Assembly: GCF_009707955.1 (NCBI RefSeq)
Contig: NZ_WMDQ01000009.1
Span: forward strand, 62,001 to 126,000
Direction of reading: 5' to 3'
Length of the DNA: 64,000 nucleotides
From: Flavobacterium sp. LC2016-13
GTDB taxonomy: Bacteria; Bacteroidota; Bacteroidia; Flavobacteriales; Flavobacteriaceae
The first letter of the stretch is position 1. Each line of letters begins with the position of its first letter. Made by a program: the position numbers and the translations under genes. Below the pieces are notes generated by a model. It saw only the letters and a program-made list of their open reading frames with translations, did no database searches and had not been told where the DNA came from. Shown piece by piece: positions 40,553 to 50,410 of the stretch.

Positions 40553-41665
40553 ATGAAAGTAGCATTTATAACTGGAGTAACAGGACAAGACGGCGCTTAT
40601 TTAAGTGAATTTTTACTTAAAAAAGGATATAAAGTTCATGGTTTAAAAAGACGTTCGTCATTATTTAATACAGAAAGAATTGATCATTTATATCAAGATC
40701 CACATGTAGATCACCGTAATTTTTATTTGCATTATGGAGATATGACTGATAGTACAAATTTAATTCGTCTGATTAAAGAAATTCAACCTGATGAAATCTA
40801 CAATTTGGCAGCAATGAGTCACGTAGGAGTTTCTTTTGAAACACCAGAATATACGGGTAATGCTGACGGATTAGGAACACTACGTATTTTAGATGCTGTT
40901 CGTTTATTAGGAATGGAAAAGAAAGTTCGTATTTATCAGGCCTCGACATCTGAATTATATGGAAAAGTTCAGGAGATACCTCAATCTGAAAAGACACCTT
41001 TTTATCCACGCTCACCATACGCAGTAGCCAAAATGTATGCCTTTTGGATTACAGTAAATTACAGAGAAGCTTATGGAATGTATGCTTGCAATGGTATTTT
41101 ATTTAATCATGAATCTCCAATTCGTGGAGAAACTTTTGTAACCAGAAAAATTACAAGGGCAGCCGCAAGAATCGCATTAGGTTTACAAGATAAATTGTAT
41201 TTGGGAAATTTAGATGCAAAAAGAGATTGGGGACACGCAAAGGATTACGTTCGTATGATGTGGATGATTTTGCAGGCCGAAGAACCTGAAGACTGGGTCA
41301 TTGCAACTGGAAAAACTACAGCAGTAAGAGATTTTGTTCGTATGAGTTTTGCCGAAGCAGGTATTGAACTTGAATTTAAAGGCGAAGGATCTGAAGAAAA
41401 AGGGTATGTAAAATCGTGTAGCAATCCTGAATTTCAAGTAGAAATTGGTAAAGAAGTTCTCGCTGTTGATCCGAAATACTTTAGACCAACTGAAGTTGAT
41501 TTGTTAATTGGTGATCCAACAAAAGCAAAAACAAAATTAGGATGGGAATGTAAATATGATTTACAATCACTTATTAAGGATATGATGCAAAGCGATTTAA
41601 AATTGATGCAGAAAGACCAGTATTTAAAAGATGGTGGTTATAGAACGTTAAATTATTTCGAGTAA
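40553..41665 (+). CDS. gmd: GDP-mannose 4,6-dehydratase
   Basis: 370 residues. The NADP motif is GVTGQDGAYLSEFLL (residues 8-22). STSELYGKVQEIPQSEKTPF and the YAVAK active-site lysine are intact. GNLDAKRDWGHAKDYV and NHESPIRGETFVTRK are characteristic of Gmd. It makes GDP-4-keto-6-deoxy-D-mannose, the substrate of Fcl. No mannose-1-phosphate guanylyltransferase gene is in this cluster. Confidence 0.97.
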   Translation: MKVAFITGVTGQDGAYLSEFLLKKGYKVHGLKRRSSLFNTERIDHLYQDPHVDHRNFYLHYGDMTDSTNLIRLIKEIQPDEIYNLAAMSHVGVSFETPEYTGNADGLGTLRILDAVRLLGMEKKVRIYQASTSELYGKVQEIPQSEKTPFYPRSPYAVAKMYAFWITVNYREAYGMYACNGILFNHESPIRGETFVTRKITRAAARIALGLQDKLYLGNLDAKRDWGHAKDYVRMMWMILQAEEPEDWVIATGKTTAVRDFVRMSFAEAGIELEFKGEGSEEKGYVKSCSNPEFQVEIGKEVLAVDPKYFRPTEVDLLIGDPTKAKTKLGWECKYDLQSLIKDMMQSDLKLMQKDQYLKDGGYRTLNYFE

Positions 41666-41804
41666 TATTTTATCAAATTTCATATACTGTCTGTTAATTT
41701 CTATACAGATATAATCGCTTCAGTAACTTTAATACTTTTTATTCAGGCAGCTAATTTGTCTAAAAAAGTTTAATTAGTTATTTCAAAAAACACTTCGTTC
41801 TTAA

Positions 41805-43097
41805 ATGAAAAAACACATTTCCAAGCTCAAAATGCATCCTCAATATGATTTTGTGATGCAATGGGGGAAATTGATAAGTATTACAGGTGGAGCTCAGGTT
41901 TTAATTCAAATTGTCAGTTTTGGTTGTGGTATTTTTATTATTAGGAGTTTTTCAATTGCAGAATATGCTATTTACACACTTGCTAATACGATGTTAGGAG
42001 CTATGAATATCTTAGCAGATGGAGGAATTGTTTCAGGCGTGATTGCTGAAGGTGGTAAAGTTTGGCAAGATAAAAACAAATTGGGTTCTGTTATTGCAAC
42101 AGGAATGAATCTTAGAAAAAAGTTTGCTATTGGTAGTGTTTTAATTGCCGGATCAGTTTTGGTTTATTTATTAATTCATAATAATGCAAGCTGGTATTAT
42201 TCCCTTTTAATATTACTCTCATTAATTCCCGTTTTTTACGCCAATTTGTCTGATTCTTTACTCGAAATTGCTCCAAAATTGCATCAGGATATTAAGCCTT
42301 TACAAAAAAACCAGTTAATGGCAAACTTTGGAAGATTGTTATTAACGATTCCTTCTGTTTTTTTTATACCATTTACTCCTATTGCAATAATTGCTACTGG
42401 TATTCCAAGAATCATAGCTAATATAAAATTAAAGAAAATCTCAGATAAGTTTGTAAGTCCAAACCAAAAAGAAAGTGTTACAGTACAAAGAAGTATCATG
42501 CAAATGGTCAAACGAATTTTGCCGGGAGATGTATACAATATTTTTTCAACCAATATAACAGTTTGGATTTTATCGATATTAGGCGCAACAAGTTCTATTG
42601 CACAAGTAGGAGCATTATTTAGAATTGGAGCTATTCTGTCTCTATTTACAATTGTATTTAATACCATCATAGTACCTCGATATTCAAGATTACAAGAAGT
42701 TAGAGAAGAATTATGGGAAAAGATGATAAAAATTCAATTGCTTCTATTAGTAGTAAGTTTTATGATTGTCTTTTTTACCTGGCTTTTTTCCAGCCAAATT
42801 ATTTGGTTATTAGGAGCTAAGTATGAAAATTTAGATTCTGAATTAATTTTAACTGTAGTTATCTTTTGTCTAAATATAATGTCTACTATAATTTATACTC
42901 TTTGTAGAGGACGCGGCTGGGTTATAAATCCAATTTTAAGTATTGGAATTAATTTATTATCCATAATAATTGGTGCTTTTATATTTAACATACAGACTTT
43001 AAAAGGAATTCTAATATTCAATATCACGATATCTGCTATTCTTGTAGTAATGCACGGAGGGTACTCATATTTTAGACTCAATCAATTAAAAGCATAA
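41805..43097 (+). CDS. Wzx-type oligosaccharide flippase
   Basis: 430 residues with about twelve hydrophobic helices. MATE/PST-like segments include GGAQVLIQIVSFGCGIFIIRSF and LADGGIVSGVIAEGGKVW. It moves lipid-linked repeat units across the inner membrane. There is a 139-bp gap after gmd, with no terminator visible. Confidence 0.85.
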   Translation: MKKHISKLKMHPQYDFVMQWGKLISITGGAQVLIQIVSFGCGIFIIRSFSIAEYAIYTLANTMLGAMNILADGGIVSGVIAEGGKVWQDKNKLGSVIATGMNLRKKFAIGSVLIAGSVLVYLLIHNNASWYYSLLILLSLIPVFYANLSDSLLEIAPKLHQDIKPLQKNQLMANFGRLLLTIPSVFFIPFTPIAIIATGIPRIIANIKLKKISDKFVSPNQKESVTVQRSIMQMVKRILPGDVYNIFSTNITVWILSILGATSSIAQVGALFRIGAILSLFTIVFNTIIVPRYSRLQEVREELWEKMIKIQLLLLVVSFMIVFFTWLFSSQIIWLLGAKYENLDSELILTVVIFCLNIMSTIIYTLCRGRGWVINPILSIGINLLSIIIGAFIFNIQTLKGILIFNITISAILVVMHGGYSYFRLNQLKA

Positions 43098-43105
43098 ATA
43101 TATTT

Positions 43106-43714
43106 ATGAGTAAAAAGACTAAATACGAAGTAAATATCCAAAACAGATCACCATTCCGTTATTACCTTGGAGTGGTAGCAAGGTTAAGAAAACATTTGTA
43201 TTATTCCTATTCAAGGTATATTGCCCGAAAAAATGGGGCTATAATTGGTAGTAATGTAGTTATGCCGTTAGCATTGGCTAAAAAAGCAAATAGCAATCTT
43301 ATCATTGGAAACAATACTTCAATACAAAGTGATTTGATTGATTTAAGAGCAAAAATTAATATTGGTAATAATGTAATCATTGGTTCTGGAGTGGAAATAA
43401 TTACCTGTAGCCATGAAATTGATTCACCTGATTGGGAATTTAAACCGTATGGCATTACAATCGAAGATTATGTGTGGATCGCGACGCGGGTATTTATTTT
43501 GCCATCTTGTAGAAATATAGGCTATGGAGCCATTTGTGCGGCAGGCTCACTTGTAGCTAAAAATGTTGAAAAAATGCATATAGTTAGTGGTAATCCGGCA
43601 GTGTTTTTAAAAACCAGAAAGCAAGTTCATACTGATTTGGTAGTGTCATCGCTTTTAGGCGGTGACCTTGTGAAATACATGCAAGCAAGAAGATCTGAAA
43701 TTCAAGTTGATTAG
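43106..43714 (+). CDS. Hexapeptide-repeat acyltransferase, first of three
   Basis: 202 residues. Left-handed beta-helix repeats run from about residue 50 (AIIGSNVVMP, LIIGNNTSIQ, INIGNNVIIGSGVEIITCSH) to IGYGAICAAGSLVAKNVEKM and SGNPAVFLKTR. Likely O-acetyltransferase for a capsular sugar; the acceptor is unknown. The start is 9 bp beyond the flippase stop. Confidence 0.85.
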   Translation: MSKKTKYEVNIQNRSPFRYYLGVVARLRKHLYYSYSRYIARKNGAIIGSNVVMPLALAKKANSNLIIGNNTSIQSDLIDLRAKINIGNNVIIGSGVEIITCSHEIDSPDWEFKPYGITIEDYVWIATRVFILPSCRNIGYGAICAAGSLVAKNVEKMHIVSGNPAVFLKTRKQVHTDLVVSSLLGGDLVKYMQARRSEIQVD

Positions 43715-43741
43715 ATTTTAATTATTAGCATTATAAAAACT

Positions 43742-44971
43742 ATGAAAGTTATTGTTTCACACCCAACAGGTAATCAAAATTCAAGAAATACTGTTGAAGC
43801 TTTGCAGAAAAATAATCTATTAGATTCATTTTATACAACTGTAGGTGTTTATGATGATAATTTTCTAACAAAGATAAATGTTGATATTTTAAAGCAAGTA
43901 TCTAAACGTTCTTATTCATCAGACTTAAAAGGGAAGATAAAGTTTCATCCTAATCTTGAATTATGGAGATTATTATCTGTAAAATTTAAATTGAAACATT
44001 TTTATAAATTTCCAAATTCAAGATTTTCAGTTCAGAATGTTTTTGAAGATTTTGATCTTTTTGTGTCAAACAATCTATTTAAAAATAATGCAGATATTGT
44101 TTTTGCTTATGCGGGAACTGCTTATCATACATTTTGTGAAGCATCAAAACATAATATTTATAAAATATATGAGCAACATGCCTGTTATTGGAAATCTTTT
44201 GAAAGTATTACTGCTCAGGAAATAATAGATAATCCTAAATGGGCCAATAGTATTAATAAAACCTTTTTAGAAAGCAAAAGCAAAGACAGACTTGATTTTG
44301 AAATTGAGATGGCAGATAAGATTGTTGTCGCCAGTAAATTTTGTGCAGATTCAATTCCATCAAATTTTAGAGATAAGACCAGTATAATTCCATATGGTTT
44401 TCCTAAACCTTTTCAGAATAGAGAGTACATAAAAAACAAGAAATTAAAAATATTATTTGTTGGTAATCTATCTCAATTAAAAGGACTTTCGTACCTCTTT
44501 GATGCAGTTTTTCCTTATAAAGAGTTTGTGGAACTTACCCTGGTTGGGTCGATGCCAACTGAAAATACAGAGATATTAAATAAAAAATTAAGAGAGCATA
44601 TATATCTTGGTACACTTACAAATGATGAAGTGCTGGCTCAAATGAGATTACATGACTTATTGATATTTCCAACTTTATTTGATGCATTTGGAATGGTAAT
44701 TTCTGAGGCTATGGCTCAAGGAACTTCTGTTATTACCACAACGAGCAGTGCCGGATCTGAAATAATTGATCATAAAAAAAATGGCTGGGTTATTCCTCCT
44801 AAATCTACTGATGCAATAAAAGAGATTATCGAGATACTCCTTTCAGATCGTAATCTTGCCATATCTATGGGAGAAGAAGCTTTGAAGAAATCAAAAAGCA
44901 GAAATTGGGAAATTTACCAATCTGAAATCGGCAATTTTATAGCAAACATAAAAAATCATCAGACATTTTAA
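43742..44971 (+). CDS. Glycosyltransferase family 4
   Basis: 409 residues. The GT-B C-terminal domain contains KILFVGNLSQLKGLSYLFDAV and LLIFPTLFDAFGMVISEAMAQG, with the E-x7-E-type motif, then GWVIPPKSTDAIKEIIEILL. The acceptor and donor are unknown. It probably adds one residue to the repeat unit. Confidence 0.85.
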   Translation: MKVIVSHPTGNQNSRNTVEALQKNNLLDSFYTTVGVYDDNFLTKINVDILKQVSKRSYSSDLKGKIKFHPNLELWRLLSVKFKLKHFYKFPNSRFSVQNVFEDFDLFVSNNLFKNNADIVFAYAGTAYHTFCEASKHNIYKIYEQHACYWKSFESITAQEIIDNPKWANSINKTFLESKSKDRLDFEIEMADKIVVASKFCADSIPSNFRDKTSIIPYGFPKPFQNREYIKNKKLKILFVGNLSQLKGLSYLFDAVFPYKEFVELTLVGSMPTENTEILNKKLREHIYLGTLTNDEVLAQMRLHDLLIFPTLFDAFGMVISEAMAQGTSVITTTSSAGSEIIDHKKNGWVIPPKSTDAIKEIIEILLSDRNLAISMGEEALKKSKSRNWEIYQSEIGNFIANIKNHQTF

Positions 44972-44981
44972 GAAACATAAT

Positions 44982-46325
44982 TTGATTAAAAAAAGAGTAT
45001 CTAACAGAACAATAAAAAAAGCTATCTGGATTTATTGCTTTCTTTTAGTATTTGAAGGGGCATTAAGAAAATGGATTTTCCCCTCTCTTTCTAATGAAAT
45101 ATTACTTATAAGAGATCCGCTTGCGCTCTTAATTTTATTTTTAGGATTTAAGAATAATTTATTTTCAGAAAAAAATGTAATGAGTGTAATGATGTTTTTA
45201 GGGATATTTTCATTTATTGCTACACTAATATTTGGACATCAATCATTAAATATAGCAATATATGGTCTTAGACCTTTTATTTTGCATATCCCTGTTGCTT
45301 TTGTTATTGGCTCGGTTTTCGACCGGGAATCTGTAATTAAATTAGGAGTTTGGACTATGTATTTACTAATCCCAATGACTATGCTTTTGATGATTCAGTT
45401 TTACAGTCCACAAAGCGCTTGGGTAAATAGAGGTGTCGGCGGAGATGTAGAAGGTAGTGGTTTTGGAGGAGCCTTAGGTTTTTTTCGCTCGTCAGGCACG
45501 TTTTCTTTCATAAATGGATTGAGCTTGTTTTACGGTTTAGCTTCGGCTTACATGTTTTACTTTCTTCTTGATCCTAAATATTTGAAAAGATTGATTTTAG
45601 TGTTATGTGTAATTGCAACTATTTTATCCATACCATTTACAATTAGTAGAACTGTGTTTTTTCAAAATATTTTGTGCCTGTGTTTTTTCTTATTTGTTTT
45701 AATAAGAAGGCCAGAATCTCTTAAGAAGGTTATTCCGGTATGTCTTTTTATGGGTTTAATAATATTCTTTTTTGCAGATAATAAATATGTGTCAACTGCA
45801 AGTGAGGCTTTTACACATAGATTTTTAGATGCTAATCAAACAGAAGGTGGAGTAAGTGGCTCTCTTGTTAATAGAACTTTTGGGACATCTTTAAGTGATA
45901 TATTCTCGTCTAATGATCTTACTTTTTTTGGAAAAGGTATTGGGATGTATTCAAATTTAGGAATTCAAACATTTCATCTTAAAGATTATAAAGAAGCCGA
46001 TTTCGAATGGCTAAAAATTATTACAGAAATGGGATTAATATTTGGATTAATATTTATTCTATTGCGCGTTAAAATTGTAATTACTATTTTTTTTAAAGCT
46101 TTAAAAAAGATAAATCAAAACGATTACCTACCATGGATGTTACTTAGTTTTGGATCTATGATAATTTTATTGGGTCAACTTTCCCAGCCAACTGCTTTAG
46201 GTTTTTTTACATTGATATTAGGACTTCTTATAGCATCATTAAAGAAGGAACAAACTGTAAAAGAAATTATTGATAAAGGTGAAACTGTTCTTGACAAGAA
46301 ATACTTAAGAAAAAATATCATATAA
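44982..46325 (+). CDS. Wzy/O-antigen-ligase-like polymerase
   Basis: 447 residues and about eleven hydrophobic segments. A long periplasmic loop around residues 265-345 (TASEAFTHRFLDANQTEGG...) is typical of Wzy and ligase proteins. The start is TTG at 44982, 11 nt past the preceding stop; no ATG lies near enough. It would polymerise repeat units using the Wzx-flipped substrate. Confidence 0.75.
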   Translation: MIKKRVSNRTIKKAIWIYCFLLVFEGALRKWIFPSLSNEILLIRDPLALLILFLGFKNNLFSEKNVMSVMMFLGIFSFIATLIFGHQSLNIAIYGLRPFILHIPVAFVIGSVFDRESVIKLGVWTMYLLIPMTMLLMIQFYSPQSAWVNRGVGGDVEGSGFGGALGFFRSSGTFSFINGLSLFYGLASAYMFYFLLDPKYLKRLILVLCVIATILSIPFTISRTVFFQNILCLCFFLFVLIRRPESLKKVIPVCLFMGLIIFFFADNKYVSTASEAFTHRFLDANQTEGGVSGSLVNRTFGTSLSDIFSSNDLTFFGKGIGMYSNLGIQTFHLKDYKEADFEWLKIITEMGLIFGLIFILLRVKIVITIFFKALKKINQNDYLPWMLLSFGSMIILLGQLSQPTALGFFTLILGLLIASLKKEQTVKEIIDKGETVLDKKYLRKNII

Positions 46326-46350
46326 TTTATAAACGTCATTGTAACTGTAA

Positions 46351-46956
46351 ATGAATTTCATTAAAATTTTAAAGATCCCGTATTATGCTTACAGGTTCTT
46401 GCGAGATATTTTGTTTTGTCTTGTAAATATAGGATATTGGAATAAATCATGGCGATTTCACGGCTTACCAATAGTTGAGAAGTTTAAAAATTCAGAGATA
46501 AAAATAGGTTCAAATTTTGTAGCATGCAGTGATCCTAAAAATAACACAATTGGTGTATTTCAAAAAGTAATTATTAAAACATGCATGCATTCTGCAGTTA
46601 TTCAAATCGGTAATAACGTAGGGGTTTCCGGTGCTACTATTTCCAGTACCGCCGCAATCACAATTGGTAATAATGTTCTAATTGGGAGCGGTGTCTTGAT
46701 AACGGACAACGATGCACATTCAGTAAATCCAAAATTCAGGAAAGATAAAAGCAAGATAATGTCTCTTCCTATTATAATAGAAGATGATGTTTTTATTGGT
46801 ACGAGGGCTATTGTTTTAAAAGGAGTTACAATTGGTCAAGGAGCTTTAATCGGAGCAGGGTCAGTAGTATCTAAAAATGTTGAGGCTTTTGCAATAGTAG
46901 CAGGTAATCCTGCAAAAAAAATAGGAGATGTTAGAGATGAAAAATACCAATTATAA
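46351..46956 (+). CDS. Hexapeptide-repeat acyltransferase, second of three
   Basis: 201 residues. Repeats include IQIGNNVGVSGATISSTAA, ITIGNNVLIGSGVLITDND and VTIGQGALIGAGSVVSKNV, ending VAGNPAKKIGDV. The conserved NDAHS histidine region fits O-acetyltransferases of the CysE/WcaF/NodL superfamily. Confidence 0.87.
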   Translation: MNFIKILKIPYYAYRFLRDILFCLVNIGYWNKSWRFHGLPIVEKFKNSEIKIGSNFVACSDPKNNTIGVFQKVIIKTCMHSAVIQIGNNVGVSGATISSTAAITIGNNVLIGSGVLITDNDAHSVNPKFRKDKSKIMSLPIIIEDDVFIGTRAIVLKGVTIGQGALIGAGSVVSKNVEAFAIVAGNPAKKIGDVRDEKYQL

Positions 46957-46963
46957 AAATTAA

Positions 46964-47794
46964 ATGAAACGAATAGCCGTTTTATTAACCTGTTTTAATA
47001 GAAAAGAAAAAACAATTAAATGTCTAAATCAACTTTTTAAATTAAAAAATGATTTAGATATCTATCTAGTAGATGACGGTTCTACAGATGGAACTAGCGA
47101 AGCAATATTAAAAGAATTTCGGCAAGTAAATTTAATTGAAGGATCAGGGAATTTATTTTGGAATAAAGGAATGAATTTAGCTTGGGAGCATGCCGCCAAG
47201 AATGATTACGATTATTATTTATGGCTGAATGACGATGTTGTGATATATGAAAATTGTTTTGAAGAACTTTTTTATTGTGCAACATTAACCGAAAACAAAG
47301 CAATTATATCAGGAATTATTGAATCTTCAGATAAAAAAGACACATTATACGGAGGTTATGATTTTAATAAAAAACTAATCAAGCCAAATGGAAAGTTAAA
47401 TGCGATTAAAAATTTAAATGGAAACGTCGTTCTTGTTCCGAAAAAAGTTTACGCTGTCTTAGGCAATTTGGATAATCATTATCATCATGATTTAGGAGAT
47501 GTTGATTATGGACTTCGTGCTCAAAATAATGGTATTGGTGTTTATACAACCAGAATTGGTATTGCAAGTGGTGAGAAAAATGATATTTGTAGAGTAAGAC
47601 AAAATAATACTACTATTCTAAAAAGATTTAAAAGGCTTTATGCTCCTTTAGGAGCTAATCCTAAGATTATATTTTACTTTAGAAATAAATATTTTGGTTT
47701 TGCAAATGCCTTCCTTTATGTTCTTTTTTTGCATTTCATTAATATTCTTCCTGATAGGCTTAATATTTTGCTTTTTGGCAATCGGTATGTTTGA
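46964..47794 (+). CDS. Glycosyltransferase family 2
   Basis: 276 residues. The GT-A core has IAVLLTCFNRKEKTIKCL, IYLVDDGSTDGT and the DxD-like LWLNDDVVIY. The HHDLGDVDYGLRAQN block fits the acceptor region of rhamnosyltransferase-like GT2 proteins. It begins 7 bp after the preceding stop. Confidence 0.88.
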   Translation: MKRIAVLLTCFNRKEKTIKCLNQLFKLKNDLDIYLVDDGSTDGTSEAILKEFRQVNLIEGSGNLFWNKGMNLAWEHAAKNDYDYYLWLNDDVVIYENCFEELFYCATLTENKAIISGIIESSDKKDTLYGGYDFNKKLIKPNGKLNAIKNLNGNVVLVPKKVYAVLGNLDNHYHHDLGDVDYGLRAQNNGIGVYTTRIGIASGEKNDICRVRQNNTTILKRFKRLYAPLGANPKIIFYFRNKYFGFANAFLYVLFLHFINILPDRLNILLFGNRYV

Positions 47795-47821
47795 TTTCTC
47801 CAAAATATTCAATTAAATACA

Positions 47822-48994
47822 ATGAAAATCCTCCGTGTTATTTCTTCTATGCATCCTAGAAAAGGCGGGCCTTGTCAAGGTATACGTAATGCAATTCCAT
47901 ATTTTAAAAAATTAGGAATTAGCAATGATGTAGTTTGTATGGATGATGAAAATAGTGATTATAATATTAAAGATGATTTCACTATTTATAAAGTAGGCAC
48001 TGGAAAAACATCATATCAATATCAGCCAAAATTATTGAAATGGTTAGAAGATCATATTTTAGAATACGACTTTATCTGTGTTCATGGCCTTTGGCAGTAT
48101 CATAATTTGGCAGTACATACTGTCATAAAAACATTAAATAACAAAAATCAGAATGTACCAAAAGTGATTATCATGCCTCATGGTATGTTAGATCCTTATT
48201 TTCAAAAAGCCCGAGAAAGAAAATGGAAGGCATTGCGAAATGAAATGGTTTGGTCTTTTATAGAAAAAAAATGTATTAATCATGCTAATGCCATTTTTTA
48301 TACTTGTAAAGAAGAAATGAGATTAGCGGCGACGACTTTTAAAAATTACAGACCTAAAAAAGTATTTAATGTAGGATATGGAATTCAATTGCCTCCTGAA
48401 AAGAATGTTGATTTTAATGCAGCTTTTTATAAGACTTGTCCAGCTGTTGAAAATAAAAAGTATGTACTTTTTTTGAGTCGTATTCATCACAAAAAAGGAG
48501 TTGATTTATTGATAAACGCTTACAATGAAATATGTCGCGAAAATTCAGATTTACCTGATTTAGTAATTGCAGGACCAATAGATTCGGATTACGCACAGGA
48601 GATGATAAAATTAGCTTCTGTAAACCAGAAAATACATTTCTCCGGAATGTTAAAAGGTGATGCAAAATGGGCTGCGTTTTATAATTGTGAAGCTTATGTT
48701 TTACCAAGTCATCAGGAAAATTTTGGTATTGCTATAGTTGAAGCTATGGGCTGTAAAAAGCCAGTGCTGATAACTAAAAATGTAAATATTTGGAGTGAGA
48801 TTTTGAAAGGAGAGGGAGGATGGATAGTTGATCTGGAAGAAAAAAATGGTTTAAAAAGTGCTCTTGCTGAAATAGTTAATGAATCTCATGAAAATTTATC
48901 AGCAAAAGGAAGAAAAGCTTTTGAAACCTACCAAAATCATTTTGATATAGAAACTTGTGCAAATAAATTTATCCAAACATTAAAAAGTATTTAA
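47822..48994 (+). CDS. Glycosyltransferase family 4
   Basis: 390 residues. Glycine-rich N-terminus with MHPRKGGPCQGI, then MPHGMLDPYFQKA. The C-terminal domain has LFLSRIHHKKGVDLLINAY and LPSHQENFGIAIVEAMGCKKPVL (E-x7-E-type motif). The stop and the next gene's start overlap (TAATG), so translation is coupled to the acyltransferase behind it. Confidence 0.88.
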   Translation: MKILRVISSMHPRKGGPCQGIRNAIPYFKKLGISNDVVCMDDENSDYNIKDDFTIYKVGTGKTSYQYQPKLLKWLEDHILEYDFICVHGLWQYHNLAVHTVIKTLNNKNQNVPKVIIMPHGMLDPYFQKARERKWKALRNEMVWSFIEKKCINHANAIFYTCKEEMRLAATTFKNYRPKKVFNVGYGIQLPPEKNVDFNAAFYKTCPAVENKKYVLFLSRIHHKKGVDLLINAYNEICRENSDLPDLVIAGPIDSDYAQEMIKLASVNQKIHFSGMLKGDAKWAAFYNCEAYVLPSHQENFGIAIVEAMGCKKPVLITKNVNIWSEILKGEGGWIVDLEEKNGLKSALAEIVNESHENLSAKGRKAFETYQNHFDIETCANKFIQTLKSI

Positions 48995-49533
48995 TGGAAA
49001 TTCCAAAGTACATTGATACAATACCTAAATCTGATAAAATATATAGATTGGGATGGAGACTTGTATCATTGCTTTTTTTTAAGCCATTCTCATTACCATT
49101 TTTTAATGGTTGGCGTATTTTTTTACTAAAACTTTTTGGAGCTGAGATTGGTGAAAATTGTAATATTTATGCTTCTGCTTACATTCCATCGCCAAGAAAC
49201 TTAATTATGGGAGTTCATTCTACATTGGGTCCTCAGGTACAATTACATATTGGTAAAACGATAATAGGAAACAAAGTGACTATTTCACAAAGAACTTATC
49301 TATGTAGTGCAACACACGAAATAAATTCTATAAACCTTCCTTTTATAGCAGGTGAAATAGTTATTAAAGACTTTGTTTGGGTAGCTGCAGAGGCATTTAT
49401 TATGACAAATACAATCATCGGAGAAGGGAGTATTGTGGGAGCTAGAGCTGTTGTTATAAAAAATGTTGAACCCTGGACAATTGTTGCCGGAAATCCTGCA
49501 AAAACTATTAAAGAAAGAATAATAACAAAATAG
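48994..49533 (+). CDS. WcaF-like hexapeptide acyltransferase, third of three
   Basis: 179 residues. A hydrophobic N-terminal segment (LVSLLFFKPFSLPFFNGWRIFLLK) is followed by hexapeptide repeats (GAEIGENCNIYASAYIP, LIMGVHSTLGPQVQLHIG, NTIIGEGSIVGARAVV) and VAGNPAKTIKERI. The overall form matches the colanic-acid WcaF type. It overlaps the GT4 gene by one base. Confidence 0.87.
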   Translation: MEIPKYIDTIPKSDKIYRLGWRLVSLLFFKPFSLPFFNGWRIFLLKLFGAEIGENCNIYASAYIPSPRNLIMGVHSTLGPQVQLHIGKTIIGNKVTISQRTYLCSATHEINSINLPFIAGEIVIKDFVWVAAEAFIMTNTIIGEGSIVGARAVVIKNVEPWTIVAGNPAKTIKERIITK

Positions 49534-49565
49534 TATTTCTTTTTAATTGAAGAATTAAAATAATT

Positions 49566-50390
49566 ATGATTTCAATATTAATACTTACTAAAAACGAAGA
49601 ACAAGATTTACCTGGCTGCCTTGAATCAGTATCGTGGAGCGATGATATCCATGTATTCGATTCCTATAGTGAAGATCAAACTATCGCTATTGCTGAAAAA
49701 GCAGGAGCAGTAGTAACACAACGTATTTTTGATGGATATGCTTCTCAAAGAAATGCGTCTCTTCAAAGTGTGAATTTTAAATATCCTTGGATTTTTATTT
49801 TAGATGCTGACGAACGAATACCAAATGAATTGATTTCAGTCCTGTTAGAAAAAACAAAAAATGCTAAAGAAAATACAGACGGATTCAGAATTAGACGCAG
49901 AGATTATTTGGGTAATACATGGTTAAAATATTCGCAAATATCACCCTTTTATGTCCGTCTTATTAGAAAAGGCAAAGCAAAATATCACAGAGAAATAAAT
50001 GAAGTACTCTTAGTTGAAGGAGAAGTTGAAGAAATAAACGGCTATTTTGACCATTATCCCTTTTCAAAAGGATACGTTCACTGGCTCGACAAGCATAATA
50101 CTTATTCTACGATGGAAGCTAAGCGATGGTGCGATGAACAAATTAACGGCGAAAAATTTTCATTAAAAAAAGCAATTTTTAATAAAGATTTTTCAGATAT
50201 GCGTTACCATCAAAAAGGGATTTTTTATAAACTCCCGGGTCGTCCATTAATAAAATGGTTTTATATGATAATCATCAGAAGAGCATTTTTAGATGGAAGC
50301 GCAGGTTTTACTTATGCGACTTTACAATCAATCTATGAATATTTTATTGTCTTAAAAAGTAAAGAGCTCCTCAATAAAAAAAAGAATTAA
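49566..50390 (+). CDS. Glycosyltransferase family 2 (WaaE/KdtX-like)
   Basis: 274 residues. ISILILTKNEEQDLPGCL opens the GT-A core. IFILDADERIP carries the DxD, and the middle RIRRRDYLGNTWLKYS matches the LPS core beta-1,4-glucosyltransferase type. The C-terminal segment (KWFYMIIIRRAFLDGSAGF) is amphipathic and probably membrane-associated. The sugar is not deducible. Confidence 0.87.
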   Translation: MISILILTKNEEQDLPGCLESVSWSDDIHVFDSYSEDQTIAIAEKAGAVVTQRIFDGYASQRNASLQSVNFKYPWIFILDADERIPNELISVLLEKTKNAKENTDGFRIRRRDYLGNTWLKYSQISPFYVRLIRKGKAKYHREINEVLLVEGEVEEINGYFDHYPFSKGYVHWLDKHNTYSTMEAKRWCDEQINGEKFSLKKAIFNKDFSDMRYHQKGIFYKLPGRPLIKWFYMIIIRRAFLDGSAGFTYATLQSIYEYFIVLKSKELLNKKKN

Positions 50391-50410
50391 GCTATTTTTT
50401 AATAAAATTT